A stretch of 64,000 nucleotides of DNA from Massariosphaeria phaeospora (GCA_011032825.1 JAADJZ010000007.1:1550001-1614000); one strand, 5' to 3'. Shown: positions 51,318-64,000, counted from the stretch's first letter. Notes: a model not told the origin generated them from the sequence alone. Numbers and translations: made by a program.

Positions 51318-53761
51318 CTATCGTCGAACAGAGAGCCACTCATTTGCCTCGGTCCATTGCTTCCTCTCCGAGTCTTTCAAAGTGCTACCCGAGTTCTTGA
51401 CGCCTTCGAACACGGCATCCCAAAGTTGGAAGGCGGTGGTCAGATCACCGGCAAAGTTCTCGGACTGCGGGAAGTAGCGTTCAGACGCCGTCTTTGTGAC
51501 TCGGGCCTTCGCATCGGGGGAAGTGGGGTCGGCATCTTGGAACAGCTCGTCGAGGTAAGACTTCACTGCGATACTGAGGGCACAGTTGTTTGGCAGGAGG
51601 AAAGGAAGTCTGGGTTATGATTAGTTTATATGTTCTTAGTTATAGAGAGCAGAAACTTACTTCATGGCGATCTCTGGCAGGTTGTCGACGTCGCGCTTAG
51701 CAAAGCCACCCATGAAGAGATGAGTTGCGGAGACTTCGACTAGATCGCGCAGAGTTTGGCGCACGATGCTGATGATTGCATTGTAGCCCAGCAAATGCTG
51801 ACTCAATGGGCCTGTGAAACCAATTGGTCTGTGTTGCAGGTTACCCAGCCCAGCAATACGAGAGACCAGAAGGTTAAACTGTTTGTCCCGGACTATAGAG
51901 GTGTCAGCGGATGACAGAGGTAGACAAAAAGTTTAATACTGACGTTCACCACGCATCGGCGCCCCATTGTATGCTGGGAACATATTGATGTCTGAAGTAA
52001 GGACGCCGAGACGAAGGAGTTCAACTGCAACCACAGCGGGTTCCTCAAGCACCGAATTGCCTTTCAGTGTAGCAATTACCTGGACGAGCACTTTACCCCA
52101 AGCAGTCAAATTGTGGTCCGCATCAACGTATTCACGAAGCGCAAGGAACCGCCAGATCGAGTTGTAAAGAATCTCGTCTGTGGTCGACAGGGGCTACACA
52201 GTATCAGTTTCGGTCGTGACAAGATTCTAATTCGGACTCACATTGTTCACATCCTTTTTAGCGTTTGTCTTGGCAGTAAAGTCCGCGTTTTGGAGCGAAA
52301 GAATCGCAGTTCCCAAGAATCCACCCTAGTTTCAAGTCAGGATCTAGATAGAGCGGTGGAGCAATGCAACGCACCTGATATTGAGATACAACGTCCTTGA
52401 ACAATGCTTCTTTCACGTTCCATGTCTCGACCATTCTTCGTGCCTCTGGGAGCCCTCTCATGCTGATATTGCTAGTGTGCGGCTTGCCACTGGCATCGGG
52501 AAACCAACAACGCAGAGTCAAATCCTTGTGCTGGTACCAGTTGTGTAATGACGATGAGAGAAGGTTGATGGCTGTGGTCCTGAGCGGAGTGAGCTTTGAA
52601 CTGACGAGATTCTGGTATGTCTGCGAGTCTCCGCCGTCCATGGGTGGGGCTTCCACGATTTCGCTCGTTGCCCGCCAGTTCAGGATACGGGCGTTGACCA
52701 GGCCTCTGCAGAGATAATGATATATCTCATCTGGTAGCCGCTGCCCAACGAACTCATGAGGGTCATTTGGGAGCTCGTGGAGCGCCATTGGTTCGATCTT
52801 GCCGTCCGCGGTGAGAATTGGGTGATGCTTGAGAGCTAGGCGAGCCCTGCGGTACCTGTCCAGATAGTTCATCTGCTGGGACCGCGTCTCATCTTGTGTG
52901 CTCATAACCACGGATATACCAGTACGTCCTCCATTGCTCATTATCATCTCAATCGCCGCAACTGGCTTCGGCTGCTTTGACCGATTCCCCGCCTCGAGGC
53001 TCGGGAGGGTGGGGAGGAAATGGCATCCAGCGAGGATACAGGCATCCACGAACACCTCATTAGAGATATCAGTGTTGACGAACTTGCGCAGTTCGGCCAC
53101 GCATTTGCTGCGTTTTAGCCACTTGAAGGCACCGCTCTCAAACTCCCACGACGTTATGATTCTATCACAGTCGAACAGGAGGAGCTCCGACGACCCCGAG
53201 ATGGCTTGTGTGTGGTTGTTCTTCTCGAGGTAGGCCAGCTGAGCCCACGCACTGTACGGAGCGACCTGGAAAGGTATGTTTTTGTCGGTCAAGATGGTCT
53301 GGAGGGCGCGAAATAGGTCTTCGGGCGCGACGTAGGCTGGGAATTGTCAGTTGCGATCAAATTGCACCAACGACTAGAAGCGACCGACTCGATTCCCCGA
53401 ATTTCACCACCGACTGCATCGCCTGGTGAGCATCGTACAAGCCCCAGGCATCGGCGTTGATGGTGGCTCCCTCCTGCCTCTTGCGGAACGGGTCTTCTTG
53501 CCGAGCGATGTCGAGCCCGCTGAAGACGAAGAACGGCTGTATCTGGTAGTGGGCGAACTTGTGGAGGTCGTCTTCGACACGCGGCCGTAGCCCAAGAGGC
53601 AGGCCACCGAGCGCAGACACAAGCGGTTCTTTGGAGGAGTGTTCGAGTATGCGGCGGAGTAGAAAGTCGGCGGCGTCAATTCCAACACGCATGCCCCGCA
53701 GATCCTCCAGCGGCGAGACTTCTGCAAGAGTGTTGTTCCACGCCTCGAAATCGCGAATCAT
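51318..53761 (-). CDS. mkt1: Mkt1 post-transcriptional regulator
   Basis: Six exons: 53761..53389, 53336..52375, 52325..52242, 52193..51944, 51892..51661 and 51609..51318. The introns are 48-52 bp and the total is 730 residues. The N-terminal XPG-like (PIN-fold) part starts MIRDFEAWNN, with GMRVGIDAADFL and PFFVFSGLDIARQEDP, then VAPYSAWAQLAYLEK and IITSWEFESG. The MKT1 middle and C-terminal regions follow (LQNADFTAKTNAKKDVNN, ARVTKTASERYFPQSENF). Mkt1, with its partner Pbp1, controls translation or stability of selected mRNAs. The XPG-N acidic residues are only partly kept, consistent with a non-catalytic fold. The ATG at 53761 has a strong context (GCCGCCATG). Sequence above it is open only with GTG. 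Confidence 0.92.
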
Positions 53762-54209
53762 GGCGGCGCGGAGTGTCGACGTTGTCGCAGCCTGGCGGAT
53801 ATTGATGGGCACAAAAGGCGAGTGCAGAAGCGTGTGCCTAATTAATTAGTGTAGCGGCAGCTCCTAGGGAAACGACAGCGAGACAGTTGAGTGTGGGGAC
53901 TGTGTGGAGTGCCAGCAGCGAGTGAGGGAGAGCTCGCGTTTACACTCAAGCTCATTTGTGGCTCGTGCCATCCCAGTGCGTCGTCTAACCACTTCCATCA
54001 CTAGCGTCAGGTACGTCTGGTCCGCGCCTGCTGAGTGTCTTCAACGATGTTCTTGATGTTGATTATTTGGCCATGGTACTTACTCTAAACTTTCAAAATA
54101 AACCCACCTAGCAAGAAACTTACACTCTGCTTACTGAGTGGATTTTACTGCGTACTGCTTATCAGTGCTTATCCCACACCTTCAATCTCACCCCTCTTTC
54201 ATCCCAACG
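53762..54209. promoter_or_regulatory. Divergent promoter, mkt1 and dioxygenase
   Basis: The 448-bp gap between two divergently read genes must hold both promoters and 5' UTRs. No distinct motif is claimed. A frame upstream of the 54210 ATG opens only from a GTG at 54138. Confidence 0.5.
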
Positions 54210-55366
54210 ATGCCTAAATCAGAAGTAGACGCAAACGAAATACCTGTAATCGATATCTCAGACCCTTCTCTACAAGTATCCCAGCAAGTGCTTCACGCGG
54301 CTTCCACTCACGGGTTTCTGTTCATCAAGAACGATGGCGTGACGATCCCACCCAAAGATATCAACGATATGTTCATGCTCGTATGATATCGCAAAGCCAC
54401 CTCGATTATACTCTAGCAAGTCTGACCCCAACAAGGCAAAAGACTTCTTCGACTCGCCCCGCGAACAAAAGTCCGAGTTCGCAATCCACTCCGCAAAAGC
54501 CGGCGGCAAGAATCGCGGGTGGGTGACCATGCAAGGCGAATCCCTCGACCCCGACGGCCAGAAACAAGGAGACCCCAAAGAGTAACATGTTCCTTTCCTC
54601 TCTCTTTTCAAGGTAAATTCCATGCCTTCGTGCTTACATCGTTCGTAGAGCCTTCAACATCGCCCCACCGCAACCAACGCTCCAACCCCTTCCCTCCCCC
54701 CTCTCAGCCTCCGCGCCCTTGATCTCCCGCTTCCAAACCGCCTGCCACACCCTCTGCACCCGAACCCTCACGCTCCTCAACACGGCCCTCCAGATCCCCG
54801 ACCCGGCCTACTTCTCCGCGCGCCACGACCAATCGCTCGGCCCCTCAGGCACCATCTTCCGCCTCCTCTACTACCCGCAAACCGCCGCGCCCGCATCGCA
54901 CGACTCCATCCGCGCCGGCGCCCACTCCGACTACGGCTCCATCACGCTGCTGTTCCGCTTGCCCGGCCAACCCGGTCTCGAAATCCGCACAGCGGACGGC
55001 TCGTGGGTCTCTGTGCCGGTGAACCCAACTCCGTCTACACTCACCGAACCCCCGATTCTGGTGAACATAGGCGACTTGCTGAGTTTTTGGACGAATGGCA
55101 TGTTGAAGAGTACTGTGCATAGGGTGGCGTTTAATGATGGCGAGGAGCGGTACAGTATGGCGTATTTTTGCCATCCGCTGGATAAGGCGAGGCTGGAGAC
55201 TGTGCCCGGGCCTGTGATTGAGGCGTTTGGGGATAAGGGAAAGGAGGAGTTGAGGATGCAGAGGAAGAGGTTGGGGCTAGAGGAGGATGGGGCGAAAAGA
55301 GAGGTATTGACTGCAAAGCAGCATTTGGATCGGAGGTTGAAAGTTACGTATGGGCTAGAGGATTGA
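54210..55366 (+). CDS. 2-oxoglutarate/Fe(II) dioxygenase, IPNS-like
   Basis: Three exons, 54210..54380, 54436..54581 and 54649..55366, with 55- and 67-bp introns, 344 residues. The N-terminal DIOX_N part is IPVIDISDPS...HGFLFIKNDGV, then AKDFFDSPREQKSEF and NRGWVTMQGESLDPD. The core has the facial triad H198, D200 (HSDYGS) and H263 (STVHRV), and the 2OG-binding RxS R273/S275 in RYSMAYF. These proteins hydroxylate, desaturate or close rings on small molecules or, less often, act on nucleobases. Substrate not predictable here; it is near no biosynthetic cluster. Acceptor choice at 54435 restores the ML-AKDFFDSP junction expected for the family. Confidence 0.9.
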
Positions 55367-55867
55367 GTTGCGCCGCTGTGAGCCCCATTGTATCCGCCAT
55401 ACTAGGTAAAATCTTGATAGGACCACCCTTTGGTATCAACACTGGCACTAGTAGTGATCTGATTCGGTGCCTTGATTACTTGAACGCCACCTCCCTGGCA
55501 GAATTTATTGCCGATATCATAGAAGACTTTGTGATCCTTTTGACAGCCTAGGAGGTTGTAGCAACGGGTAAATAATCTACTTCTGTCTTTACAAAGCCCT
55601 ATTGTATATGGTATACTAGGTATTGTATAGGTATAGCTTGTAGGTGAGAGGATAGGCTTACTAAGGTGCGCATCGATCGGGAAAGAATCATGATAGGGCG
55701 GTGACGCTATGTTTTGTACGACACCTGATATTATAGTCCGCATTCCATACGCTCCGGAAAGCAGAGCTTATCCAACGCACAAATTCGCCGCGCTATGCAT
55801 TTCGTAAATCCAACACTCAGCACGCTCAAGGACATGGCCGGCCATACCACAAACTCACACACCATCC
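55367..55867. other. Convergent 3' spacer
   Basis: Between the dioxygenase (+) and the Dpb11 homolog (-). No gene or repeat recognised. Confidence 0.5.
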
Positions 55868-58700
55868 TCATTTCCGTTTCCTCCTTCCCAATGCCCCAGT
55901 ATCACTGACAACATCTTTCACAACACCGATACCCTCCAACACCGAACCGCCCTCCTCTACTGTTCCTCCCATGGCTGTAATCATCTTCGCTCTCGCCTCC
56001 TGAGCACCTGGCGCATCCCAGCCCAGCTCCTGGCTCGGCTGATATTCCACATGAACCTTCTTCACTTCTCTGGCAATCACACCCCCGTCTTCGTTCACCA
56101 CGTCAGCGGCCGAACTAGTTCGCGACAACATGTCGTCCGCTGTCGAAGGGTTAGATCGCGTTGAAGTCGCCCGGCCGAGTTGGCGTCTTCGTTTGCGCTT
56201 CTCGTCTTGCTTGTCGGTGGGATTGGAGGCCGGTTTACGATTGGCCAGGAGCTTAGACATGATGTCTGAGTAGTCTTTTTCTAGTTCTCTCTCTTTCTCG
56301 TGGCCTTCATTGGCCGCTTCACTAGCTTCAGGCATTACGGAGTCTGGAGGTGGAATGACAGAGTCGGGCGTAGGTTTCCTTGGGTGACGCGACTTTCCAG
56401 ATACAGGATGGGGTTTGATCGGTACATTCGGGACGGTGATCGAGCGAAACGAAGAATTAGAGCTGGGTTTCGTGTTTGGTTGTGTGGTGGATGCATCAGA
56501 TGAGGTGGAAGGACGGCGAGGTGAATTTACGTTGGGATTTATATCCTGGAGAGGAAGGGAAGTTGGCCCGTCGAATGCACCTATCGGTGGCGCATTGTGA
56601 TCAAAACTATTGAGCGAAGTGTCTGTATCAGGATTGGTGGGTGGCCCGGGTATTGAGGACGCTGCTGAAGCAAGAGCCAGCTCGCGGGGCCGCTGGTGAC
56701 CAGCGCGAGGCTTTGAAGTATTAGGTTTTTGGGCATCCCTCTTGGAGAGCTCGTTGCCATCTTCTTCTGGGAAAGGGGCTGTCGGAGATTCTGCGAACGG
56801 ATGTGATCTCTGGCGAGGGTTCTGTGGCCGAGGATTTGGCGCACTGATCCGGTAATGGTCGTACGGCTGCAGTTCGCCTGTCCGTATACATTCCCAAAGC
56901 CATTCCGCATGTACAGCAGCTATTCGCTTATCCATGATGAATTTGAGCTTATCCAAATTTGGGTTGTGCGTATTGCATACCATGACTGAAGTCTTCGCCG
57001 AGAGCATCTCGTCATACTTCGCTCCTAGAACGATTAGTAAGAGCACAGACTTATGCGAAATGATTATCATACCCATCAGCGTGACAACTTTTGTCACGTG
57101 TAGAAGCTCAATACCGATAAATCCCGTTGAGTGTACTGTTAGGCTGTTGAACCCTGCTATCACATTAGCAAATGATATGGCCAAATGTATATGAGCCTGT
57201 ACATACCGTTAATGCCAAACCTGTCAAATGGATTACAGAGCAAATGATGAGTGGGATCGACAAGACACTTCCCATACAGACAACGCTCAACCCACCAATT
57301 GGTGACTAGACATAGTCCTCTGGTAGCTTGAGGAAGTGAAGTACGGTCAACGGCAGCATCGTGTGGCAATACCAGATAACCTAGTTTAACGTCATCTGAT
57401 GGTAACGTGCTAAGCTCTGTGGGATCGCGGGGCACGCTCGCTCCATTGCTGTCCAGATGCTGGCGTAAGATATTCGTCTGATTAAATGTCAACCGGGTCT
57501 AGGTTCAAGCCGCGGATACCACATACCTTCTCCGCATCGAATCCGTGAGTGAACACTACTCGACCTTCGAATAGTCCTTCTTTTGTCTTGACGGGTAGAG
57601 CGAGGGGTTCATTGGCGGGTGCAGGGTCGGCTGCAGGCTGCGCCTCATCCGTGGGTAGCAGTGTAACCTTGCTGGACTCGTCCGTTATATCTGCCGCAGG
57701 TATGCCTTGTTCAACAAGATTCTCTTCGGTCCAGTCGTCTTCCTCGTCTCTTTTCTTCTCCGTGCTTGCTGCAGTGATACCAGCCCAAAGAGCCTGGCTT
57801 TGACTGCCCATCTTGTTGCTTGCGGCACGTCGTAGTTTGCGACGATGGGGGTTGATCGACTGGCTTTGCTCTGCGTTTCTGGCTCGCTTCCCGAGACTGG
57901 GCGATGTAGCCTTTCGACCAGACGCCTTGCGCTCCCAAGCACCCTCCCCACGCATCTCCACCGGCAGTGTGGGATGGTAACAAGCCTCATCCAGGGCCAT
58001 CCCACGTTCGCAGCTGTGCTCAAACCACTCCCAAGAAACGATTTTCATCCTCCAACTGACAGCGTGGTCATATTTTTTCCCGGAGGGCGTGGCCGCTATC
58101 AGGTGTGTGACGTTCTTGGTTAGGTCACCGTGGTACTCCGCTCCGTTTTGTACGATGGTGTCCTGTATGAATTTTCTCTGTTCCGCTAGATGCTATTAGC
58201 AATCGCTCCGTTCCATCTTCGTCGAGATCATACGATTATCAAAGCCAGTGAGGCAGATCTTCAGCCCGTAAAAAGTTGGTAGCCGATACTGTGTTTCCAG
58301 CGCAGCCACATCCACATCCTCGCCTTGCATCCATACGGTGCATAGCGCATCCAGCCATGCCGGGAGAAACACTTTGACATCCTCCCGCGATTTCGCAACG
58401 TAACGGTACTTGGCACTATCGATGCTGCCGACGATGAGGTGCGTAACGTCCGAGGTGAGGTCGAGCTTGATGGTCGCGCCCATCTGCGCCCCAACAGCGC
58501 CTAGCTCTGTCTATCATAGTATCAGCCTGGTCCACGAGGAGCTATGGGGAACATACGCGCTGTTCGGGAGGGATGGAAGTGCAGCACAGTATTGCGCCGG
58601 CCAGGGGCGTCTGGCTTGGTCCTGGATGGTGTGAGCCACGGCGCATCAGAAACACAAGGTCGTTCTTACCGCCTCCTGCACGATAGCCGGCGTCGTTCAT
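55868..58700 (-). CDS. rad4: Dpb11/Rad4/TopBP1 BRCT scaffold
   Basis: Seven exons: 58700..58670, 58621..58557, 58510..58234, 58185..57527, 57477..57207, 57153..57073 and 57024..55868. The introns are 46-53 bp and the total is 846 residues. Four BRCT repeats are seen: ~16-105 (GAILCCTSIPPEQRTELG), ~110-205 (GLKICLTGFDNPEQRKF...VSWEWFEHSC), ~333-425 (GRVVFTHGFDAEK...WWVERCL) and ~436-525 (LTVHSTGF...AAVHAEWLWECI). This is the Dpb11 order. The remaining ~320 residues are disordered and basic. Dpb11 bridges Sld2/Sld3 at origins and activates the Mec1/ATR checkpoint. The frame is also open upstream to an ATG at 58919, adding 73 residues with a poly-Ala run; the family's short N-terminus favours 58700. 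Confidence 0.92.
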
Positions 58701-60632
58701 GTCGGCGGCAGCAGCAGCAGCAGCAGCATTGCCTGTCGCGGCGTGGTCAAGCAACAACGTAGAGCGTGTGGACGTCGCGTCGCGTACCCAATGTTGGCTT
58801 AGGTAATCAAGGCGGGATCGCGTTGCGGGGTTGAGATCACGTGTGTCGGCCGGGGCCGGGGGGGCTGTTCCGCGGTCCACACCATCCCGTTCCAAATCAG
58901 AGCAAGCCACATCGGGCATGATCTGCCTCCCGCGACCTGATCGCCATCTGCCATCTTCGACACGCTACTAGACAGACACGGCCGTCTACCGAGACTTGTG
59001 CTTGCCACAATACAAATACTGCCCGTCTCTGCGACTGCGCCATCTCCCAACGCATCATCTTGACGCCGCCGTCTGATGCGCTGGCAACGTCAACCGCAGG
59101 CCGTCGCACTCCTACAACGAGGCCGTCTAGCAACTCAAGCTAGGCATCGATCAGCGCACATTTCGACGAGGCCATAGCCAAAGGAGACGCCGGCTGCCGA
59201 TCCCTGCGAAGTCGAGCTTTCGGCTCAACTCACGTCGCCCCGGGGAGGCATGGCGTGGGCGGAGATAATCAGTGATGGCTGGCCGCTGATGCCGAAGCCG
59301 GCCGCTGCCAGCCAGGATGCACTTGCGCGACCGTGTCCGACTGAATCAAACAGCCAACACCAAGCTGGCGGACGGTTGCTGTCACGGTGCACCGGTGACA
59401 TGGACGCAGCCTCCAGCCCAGAGTACGCCCGCCGAGGTCCCCAGCCATGGCTCTCACGGCCATGGACACGAGGGCCCGCCAGCGGCGACTCCCAGACGTC
59501 CACCTACGGGGGCTTCGCAGTGCTCTTCGTCAGCCGGCGGTAGGTATGATGGTGGTGTTGAGGGGCAGGGTATGTACGAAGGGAGTAATTAGTGGGACCA
59601 AAGTCATGATGGCAGCCAGCCGAGCCAGCCGAGGCCAGACGGAAAAGGCGCTGCCACTCAGCACTGCTACTGCTAGACTGCAACGGGCCCAAACGAAGCT
59701 CCGGGTGGTGATGTAACTGGCGGCGCGCACTCTGATTCCCCCTTCATCTCCTCCCTCCCTCGCGCTGCTCGCAGCCAGGCCCTGCGTTTTAATCAGCATC
59801 GTGCTGAGAGCCTCGCCCAATGTTCGGCGCTGCTCCTAGCGGTCGCAGCTCCGGCGGCCAGACGTGCTAGTTTGCCGGCCTTGTTTATTGCTGCATGGCA
59901 ACGCTGGTCCGCATCTACATAATCCTGACGCCGCCATGTCGACGTCGTGTCTGCTCGCCCTATCGCCGTCCGCCTCGCTCGCTGCTGCACCGCCAATCTC
60001 GTTCCCCACACCACAAGCCCCCTCCGCGTCATCCGTCCTGACTCCTCCCCTGCGCGTCGCCGTCCTCTTGCCCTGGTTCCGGACAGGTCCATGCAAAAGC
60101 TTCTTGCGACATCCCCAACGGCCCTGTTTCGCGCCCTCTCTTAAGCCGTCCACTCCCTGTCACCTGCTGCGTTGTCCTGACTGAGCCCTTCACATCAGCC
60201 AACCGTCACCAACGCACATCGTTTATCCAGCAGGGCTCTCCCGCATGCTTCCGCGTACCGGACGTCTGACCGCTCCATCTGCTGTACCGTGGTATGTGCC
60301 TGCTAGCAGTTGATCTACTGCCATGCCTTGACAGTCCTTTGACCTGTGTGTGTGAGTCCTTGTTTTTTATCCTTCGTCGCCGCATCGCTTTGTTCCGCAA
60401 GGAGGTTTGGTCTGCGACCCCCTTCCTAAAGCATCGACATGGGACATGGTTATGTTACTGTAGCCAGGACGTCCTTTGTACACCTCGCATGATTCTCAGG
60501 AGTTGCACAAAGCTATTACTTTTCCCATGGTCATCTCGCCTGCTACATATAATTCCACCCTCTTCACGTCTTCTGTTCTAATTACAGCCGGCGCATCTGG
60601 CAATTGAACCTCTACTTACCCTCCACTTCGCC
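58701..60632. promoter_or_regulatory. Long divergent promoter, no gene called
   Basis: Between the Dpb11 homolog (-) and the arrestin gene (+). A GCA triplet run lies at 58709-58728, where it would encode poly-Ala if the Dpb11 start is at 58919. The stretch at 58930-60300 is GC-rich with overlapping open frames on both strands and no recognisable product. The long 5' region of the arrestin gene may include an untranslated leader. Confidence 0.4.
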
Positions 60633-63170
60633 ATGACAGAGTATACCCGAGTATATACCACCCGTGGGCGCCTCTCCTACATACCCGACCATCTTCACGA
60701 CCCCGCACGTGCACGTCGAGGCCTTTTCCAGAGCCGCTGTCGTCGACCACATCGCATCCACATCGCTCACGTCGCACCGGACCCGCCGCTTGACCGCCGA
60801 CGGACTAGCAGCAAGTCATATATAATAGAAAAACTGGCGGGCCCGCGAGACAACGCCAAACGATTTATTCGTTCTCTCATCGACACCCATTTTGCGGTGC
60901 CTGATTCGACGCCAGTGGATATTATCACACCTCGATCATCGACGAGCAGCACGAGCGGTCCACGAAGTTCAGGAGCGTCTCTGGTCACTACTACGGACAG
61001 TAGCAGGTGCTCCATGGCTACGGGCGAGATGAGGACAAATCCAAGAAATTCTATTGCTGCACCCATGGCATCTGCTGGTGGTTCTTTGGCATCTGTCGGA
61101 GGTTCGCGACCTGGTCTCGTCGAAAGTCACCGGTCCGCCGGAAGAGCGTCTGCAAAGAGCATTGTAAGCAGCAGTGTTAAGCCAATCCCAGAGGAGAAGC
61201 CTCTGGCATCAGGAAATGGCATCAACGTCAGCATCTCATTGACTGAGCCCGTGCTCTTTCTGCAGGGGTTTGAACAAGCCGACGCTTCAGAACGCAGCAC
61301 AGCAATGCTCCGGGGAACCTTACAATTGCGAGTCACAAAGCCTACAAAAGTCAAAGCCGTCTCATTAAAGTTCCGCGGAAAGGCAACTACCAAGTGGCCA
61401 GAAGGTAACCATTTCAACGAACATGTCAGAGCCTTTGCTAATTGTCTGAAGGTATACCTCCCAAAAAGTTGGATTTCGAAGAGACGGACACACTCATGAG
61501 CCATACGTGGCCTTTCTTCAATGCACAATTTCCTACCGCAGAGATTGGTTCAGGTGCTGATCGTGTAGAGTTGCATAAGGGCAACGGAACCGGACCACAA
61601 TCGAAAGGGATCTTCGCGAGTTCCCCAAATAATTCTTCGACCAATTTAAGCACCAAAGACGCAAAAAGGCTTGCTCTCCAAGTCAATCAGTCACGGAGTT
61701 TCGGAAAGGGCGATAGCTCAACCAATGGACCGTCGGTAGCACAAAAGGGATATCGGATCTTCAACCCTGGGGATTACATGTACAACTTTGAGTTGCCACT
61801 AGACAGCCATCTCCCGGAAACCATCGATGTAGAACTCGGCTCCGTCAAGTATGAACTCGAGGCGATAGTTGAGCGCGCAGGGGCTTTCCGGGCGAACTTG
61901 ATTGGGTCCAAAGAAGTAAAACTAATCCGTGCCCCTTCCGAGGGTTCTCTAGAACAGGTGGAACCTATTGCGATCAGCCGAAACTGGGAGGATCAACTAC
62001 ACTATGACATTGTTATCTCAGGCAAATCTTTCCCGCTGGGTGCTCAAGTTCCTATCGCCTTCAAGTTGACGCCTCTGGCTAAAGTCCAGTGTCATAGGAT
62101 AAAGGTCTTCGTTACAGAAAACGTCGAGTATTTCTGCGCCAATAAACGAGTCCATCGCATGGAGCCGGTACGGAAAGTCCAGCTCTTCGAGAAACGAGCA
62201 GACAGCCCGCCTACAAGCACGTTTCCTGGGAGCACAATGCGCATCATGTCTGGGGGAGGGGTACCATACGATCTGAGGGCAGCAGCATCGAGGGGTGACA
62301 ACGTCCCAGTGCTGGATTCAACTAATTTGTTAGGTGATCTCAACGGAGATGCCAACATCGGCCCTACTGAAATGGAGTTTAATGTGCAGCTTCCAAGCTG
62401 CCACAACATGCGGGACAAGGACAAGCAAGCAAAGCTGCATTTCGATACGACTTATCAGAACATCCAAGTACATCATTGGATAAAGGTAATTAGCATCCTC
62501 TACCTCAACCTGTCTCCACTCTCTAACACGTTTTAAGATTGTCATGCGTCTCTCAAAGCCAGACCAGAACGATCCGTCCAAGAGGCGGCACTTCGAAATC
62601 TCGATCGACTCGCCTTTTCATATCCTTTCTTGCCAAGCGACTCAGGCAAACACTGCCCTTCCAGCGTACTCGTCACCAACACCGACAAGGGGTGATACTC
62701 GAATGCCAGAATGCGGATGCCCAGGAGCGCCTTCCCGCCGACAATCACCGACAAGCTTCGTACCAACATTGAGCTCGCTAAGTCGGTCTAGAGGCAATTC
62801 AAACGCTACCCTACCCAGCCCGGACTTAGCACGCCCACAAGCTGCGCATATTGGAGGACCCATAGATGCAAGTGCGCAAAGACCCATGCATCTTCTCCGC
62901 GTACCATCATTCAACCCTCCGGCTTTCGATGAAGACGAGTCACCACCACCTCCTCTGGAGACGCCACCGCCGCTGTATGAAACTATAGCATCGCCCACCA
63001 ATGGACTGGCAGACTACTTTTCGAGGTTATCAGATGCCTATGACGACGAGAGCGATGGCGAGACTGCAGCCAATAGGGGTCGGGTGGAAATGCCTCTCAC
63101 ACCTGGGAGCCGTGTAAACAGTCGAAGCATGGATGAGCGAAGGACGTGGTTGCCAGTCGGACGGTCATGA
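60633..63170 (+). CDS. ART-type arrestin with PPxY motif (Rod1/Rog3-like)
   Basis: Three exons, 60633..61404, 61452..62485 and 62538..63170, with 47- and 52-bp introns, 812 residues. The arrestin N-lobe begins near residue 197 (GINVSISLTEPVLFLQGF) and continues with LRGTLQLRVTKPTKVKAVSL and GKATTKWPEG. It is followed by an insert and the C-lobe (YMYNFELPLDSHLPETIDVELGSVKYELEA, VPIAFKLTPLAKVQCHRIKV). The tail has PPLY at 746-749 (PPPLYETI), a ligand for WW domains of Rsp5/NEDD4-type ligases. Such adaptors direct ubiquitination and endocytosis of permeases. The N-terminal ~190 residues are Ser/Arg-rich and disordered. The exact subfamily cannot be fixed by eye. Confidence 0.9.
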
Positions 63171-64000
63171 CCCCTAACGAACACGACATGACGATATGAG
63201 ATACGAATTGTAAAAAACGTTCGGATGTACGATTTAGCGAAATATGAGGGGTTATAGTATGACATCGTCTGTGTCGGCATTACTGTCGACATCTATGTTA
63301 TTGGGGTAGAGGAGCAAAACTGATCACCGTGGGCTTTTCGATCAACGACATTGGACATAACGTTAGACGGCTTGGCGTTTCGAGGTCCGGCCTGGCCTTT
63401 TGTGCATATCCGTGGCTGCATTGTATAGTCTTGTGACTTGTGTTTTGGATGACACTTGATTTTGGTTTCGTCGCCAGCTTGGCTGGCTGATGAGGTGGAG
63501 TTCTTTTTCAACATTTTCAACATAGCTTCGCATATACGAATCGGCATATATACAGGTTGTCCACATGTTACTCTGGACACTCATCGGCAGACTTCTTTCG
63601 CTTGCAATATGAGCACCAAGACTGCATCGTGATCGTGATGGTGGGGCAATTGCAATGCTGCAATAGAAAAGTTCCCGAAATCAGCTAGGTAAAATGACAT
63701 GACGCGGCCGACGTGTCTCACACTCAGCCCTTGGTCACAGCTGCTTCTCTCTATTTACGCCTGTTCTCCATCGTAAACGGAAACATGTCTGGACACGAAG
63801 ACACGCGGCCTTGTTCCTCCTGCCCGTCTTCCCAAGACAACCACTGACAGCCAATTTGACTTCTACTAGCAAACCTGCTTTCATAATTAATCGTGTTTCC
63901 AGTTCGCACCTAGGCCGCCGTCTTACGTCTACCTACAAAAAGCCCCATGCAGACAACACGCAATATGTGTACTAGACAAGGTTTCGCAAAGGCCAAGCCT
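63171..64000. other. 3' region, no gene called
   Basis: Downstream of the arrestin gene to the window edge. Short minus-strand frames at 63293-63584 have no recognisable product. No repeat array or RNA gene seen. Confidence 0.45.

Overview
The window reads as chromosomal DNA of a filamentous ascomycete (Pezizomycotina, plausibly a Dothideomycete; the class is a guess). Genes lie on both strands with no operon logic. Almost all have one or more short GT-AG introns (mostly 43-117 bp) with CTAAC or CTGAC branch sites. The protein set is ascomycete: palH/RIM21, Mkt1, Dpb11/Rad4, Mvp1, Ase1, an ART-type arrestin and fungal CorA-like proteins. Gene models were assembled by joining open frames across splice sites and checking that the phase closes. 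All spans given are start codon to stop codon.

Layout. 0.4-6.2 kb (+): a membrane-anchored heme-oxygenase-fold (diiron type) protein, an NPPY methyltransferase and a DUF1308 (C7orf25-like) protein. 6.8-14.2 kb (-): an RBR ubiquitin ligase with a KH-like N-terminal region, a ~1000-residue coiled-coil orphan and a basic orphan. 14.2-17.7 kb: gene-poor, holding a palindromic MITE-like element with a G-run-rich centre. 17.7-18.9 kb (+): a secreted aspartyl protease-like protein. 20.3-30.5 kb (-): ribosomal eL32, DCN1 (neddylation), sorting nexin Mvp1 and the pH-sensor PalH. 30.5-32.7 kb: no gene, partly G-poor sequence. 32.7-38.6 kb (-): a conserved-looking hypothetical protein and Ase1/PRC1. 40.1-44.5 kb (+): two orphan genes with related tails, one carrying a heptapeptide repeat, then a cytochrome P450. 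44.8-45.6 kb (-): an alpha/beta hydrolase. 46.2-51.0 kb (+): a ~1520-residue CorA-like membrane protein with a ubiquitin-like N-terminus. 51.3-53.8 kb (-): Mkt1. 54.2-55.4 kb (+): a 2OG-Fe(II) dioxygenase. 55.9-58.7 kb (-): Dpb11/Rad4. 60.6-63.2 kb (+): an ART arrestin.

Most genes are unrelated housekeeping functions: translation, cullin neddylation, retromer/endosome sorting, ambient-pH sensing, spindle midzone, replication initiation/checkpoint and mRNA regulation. No biosynthetic cluster or CRISPR-like system is evident. The most unusual structures are a 1.3-kb DCN1 intron that contains a long same-strand open reading frame, the palindromic element near 15.8 kb, the paired orphan genes near 40-42 kb, and two 51-bp stop-free introns that conventional ORF calling reads straight through.
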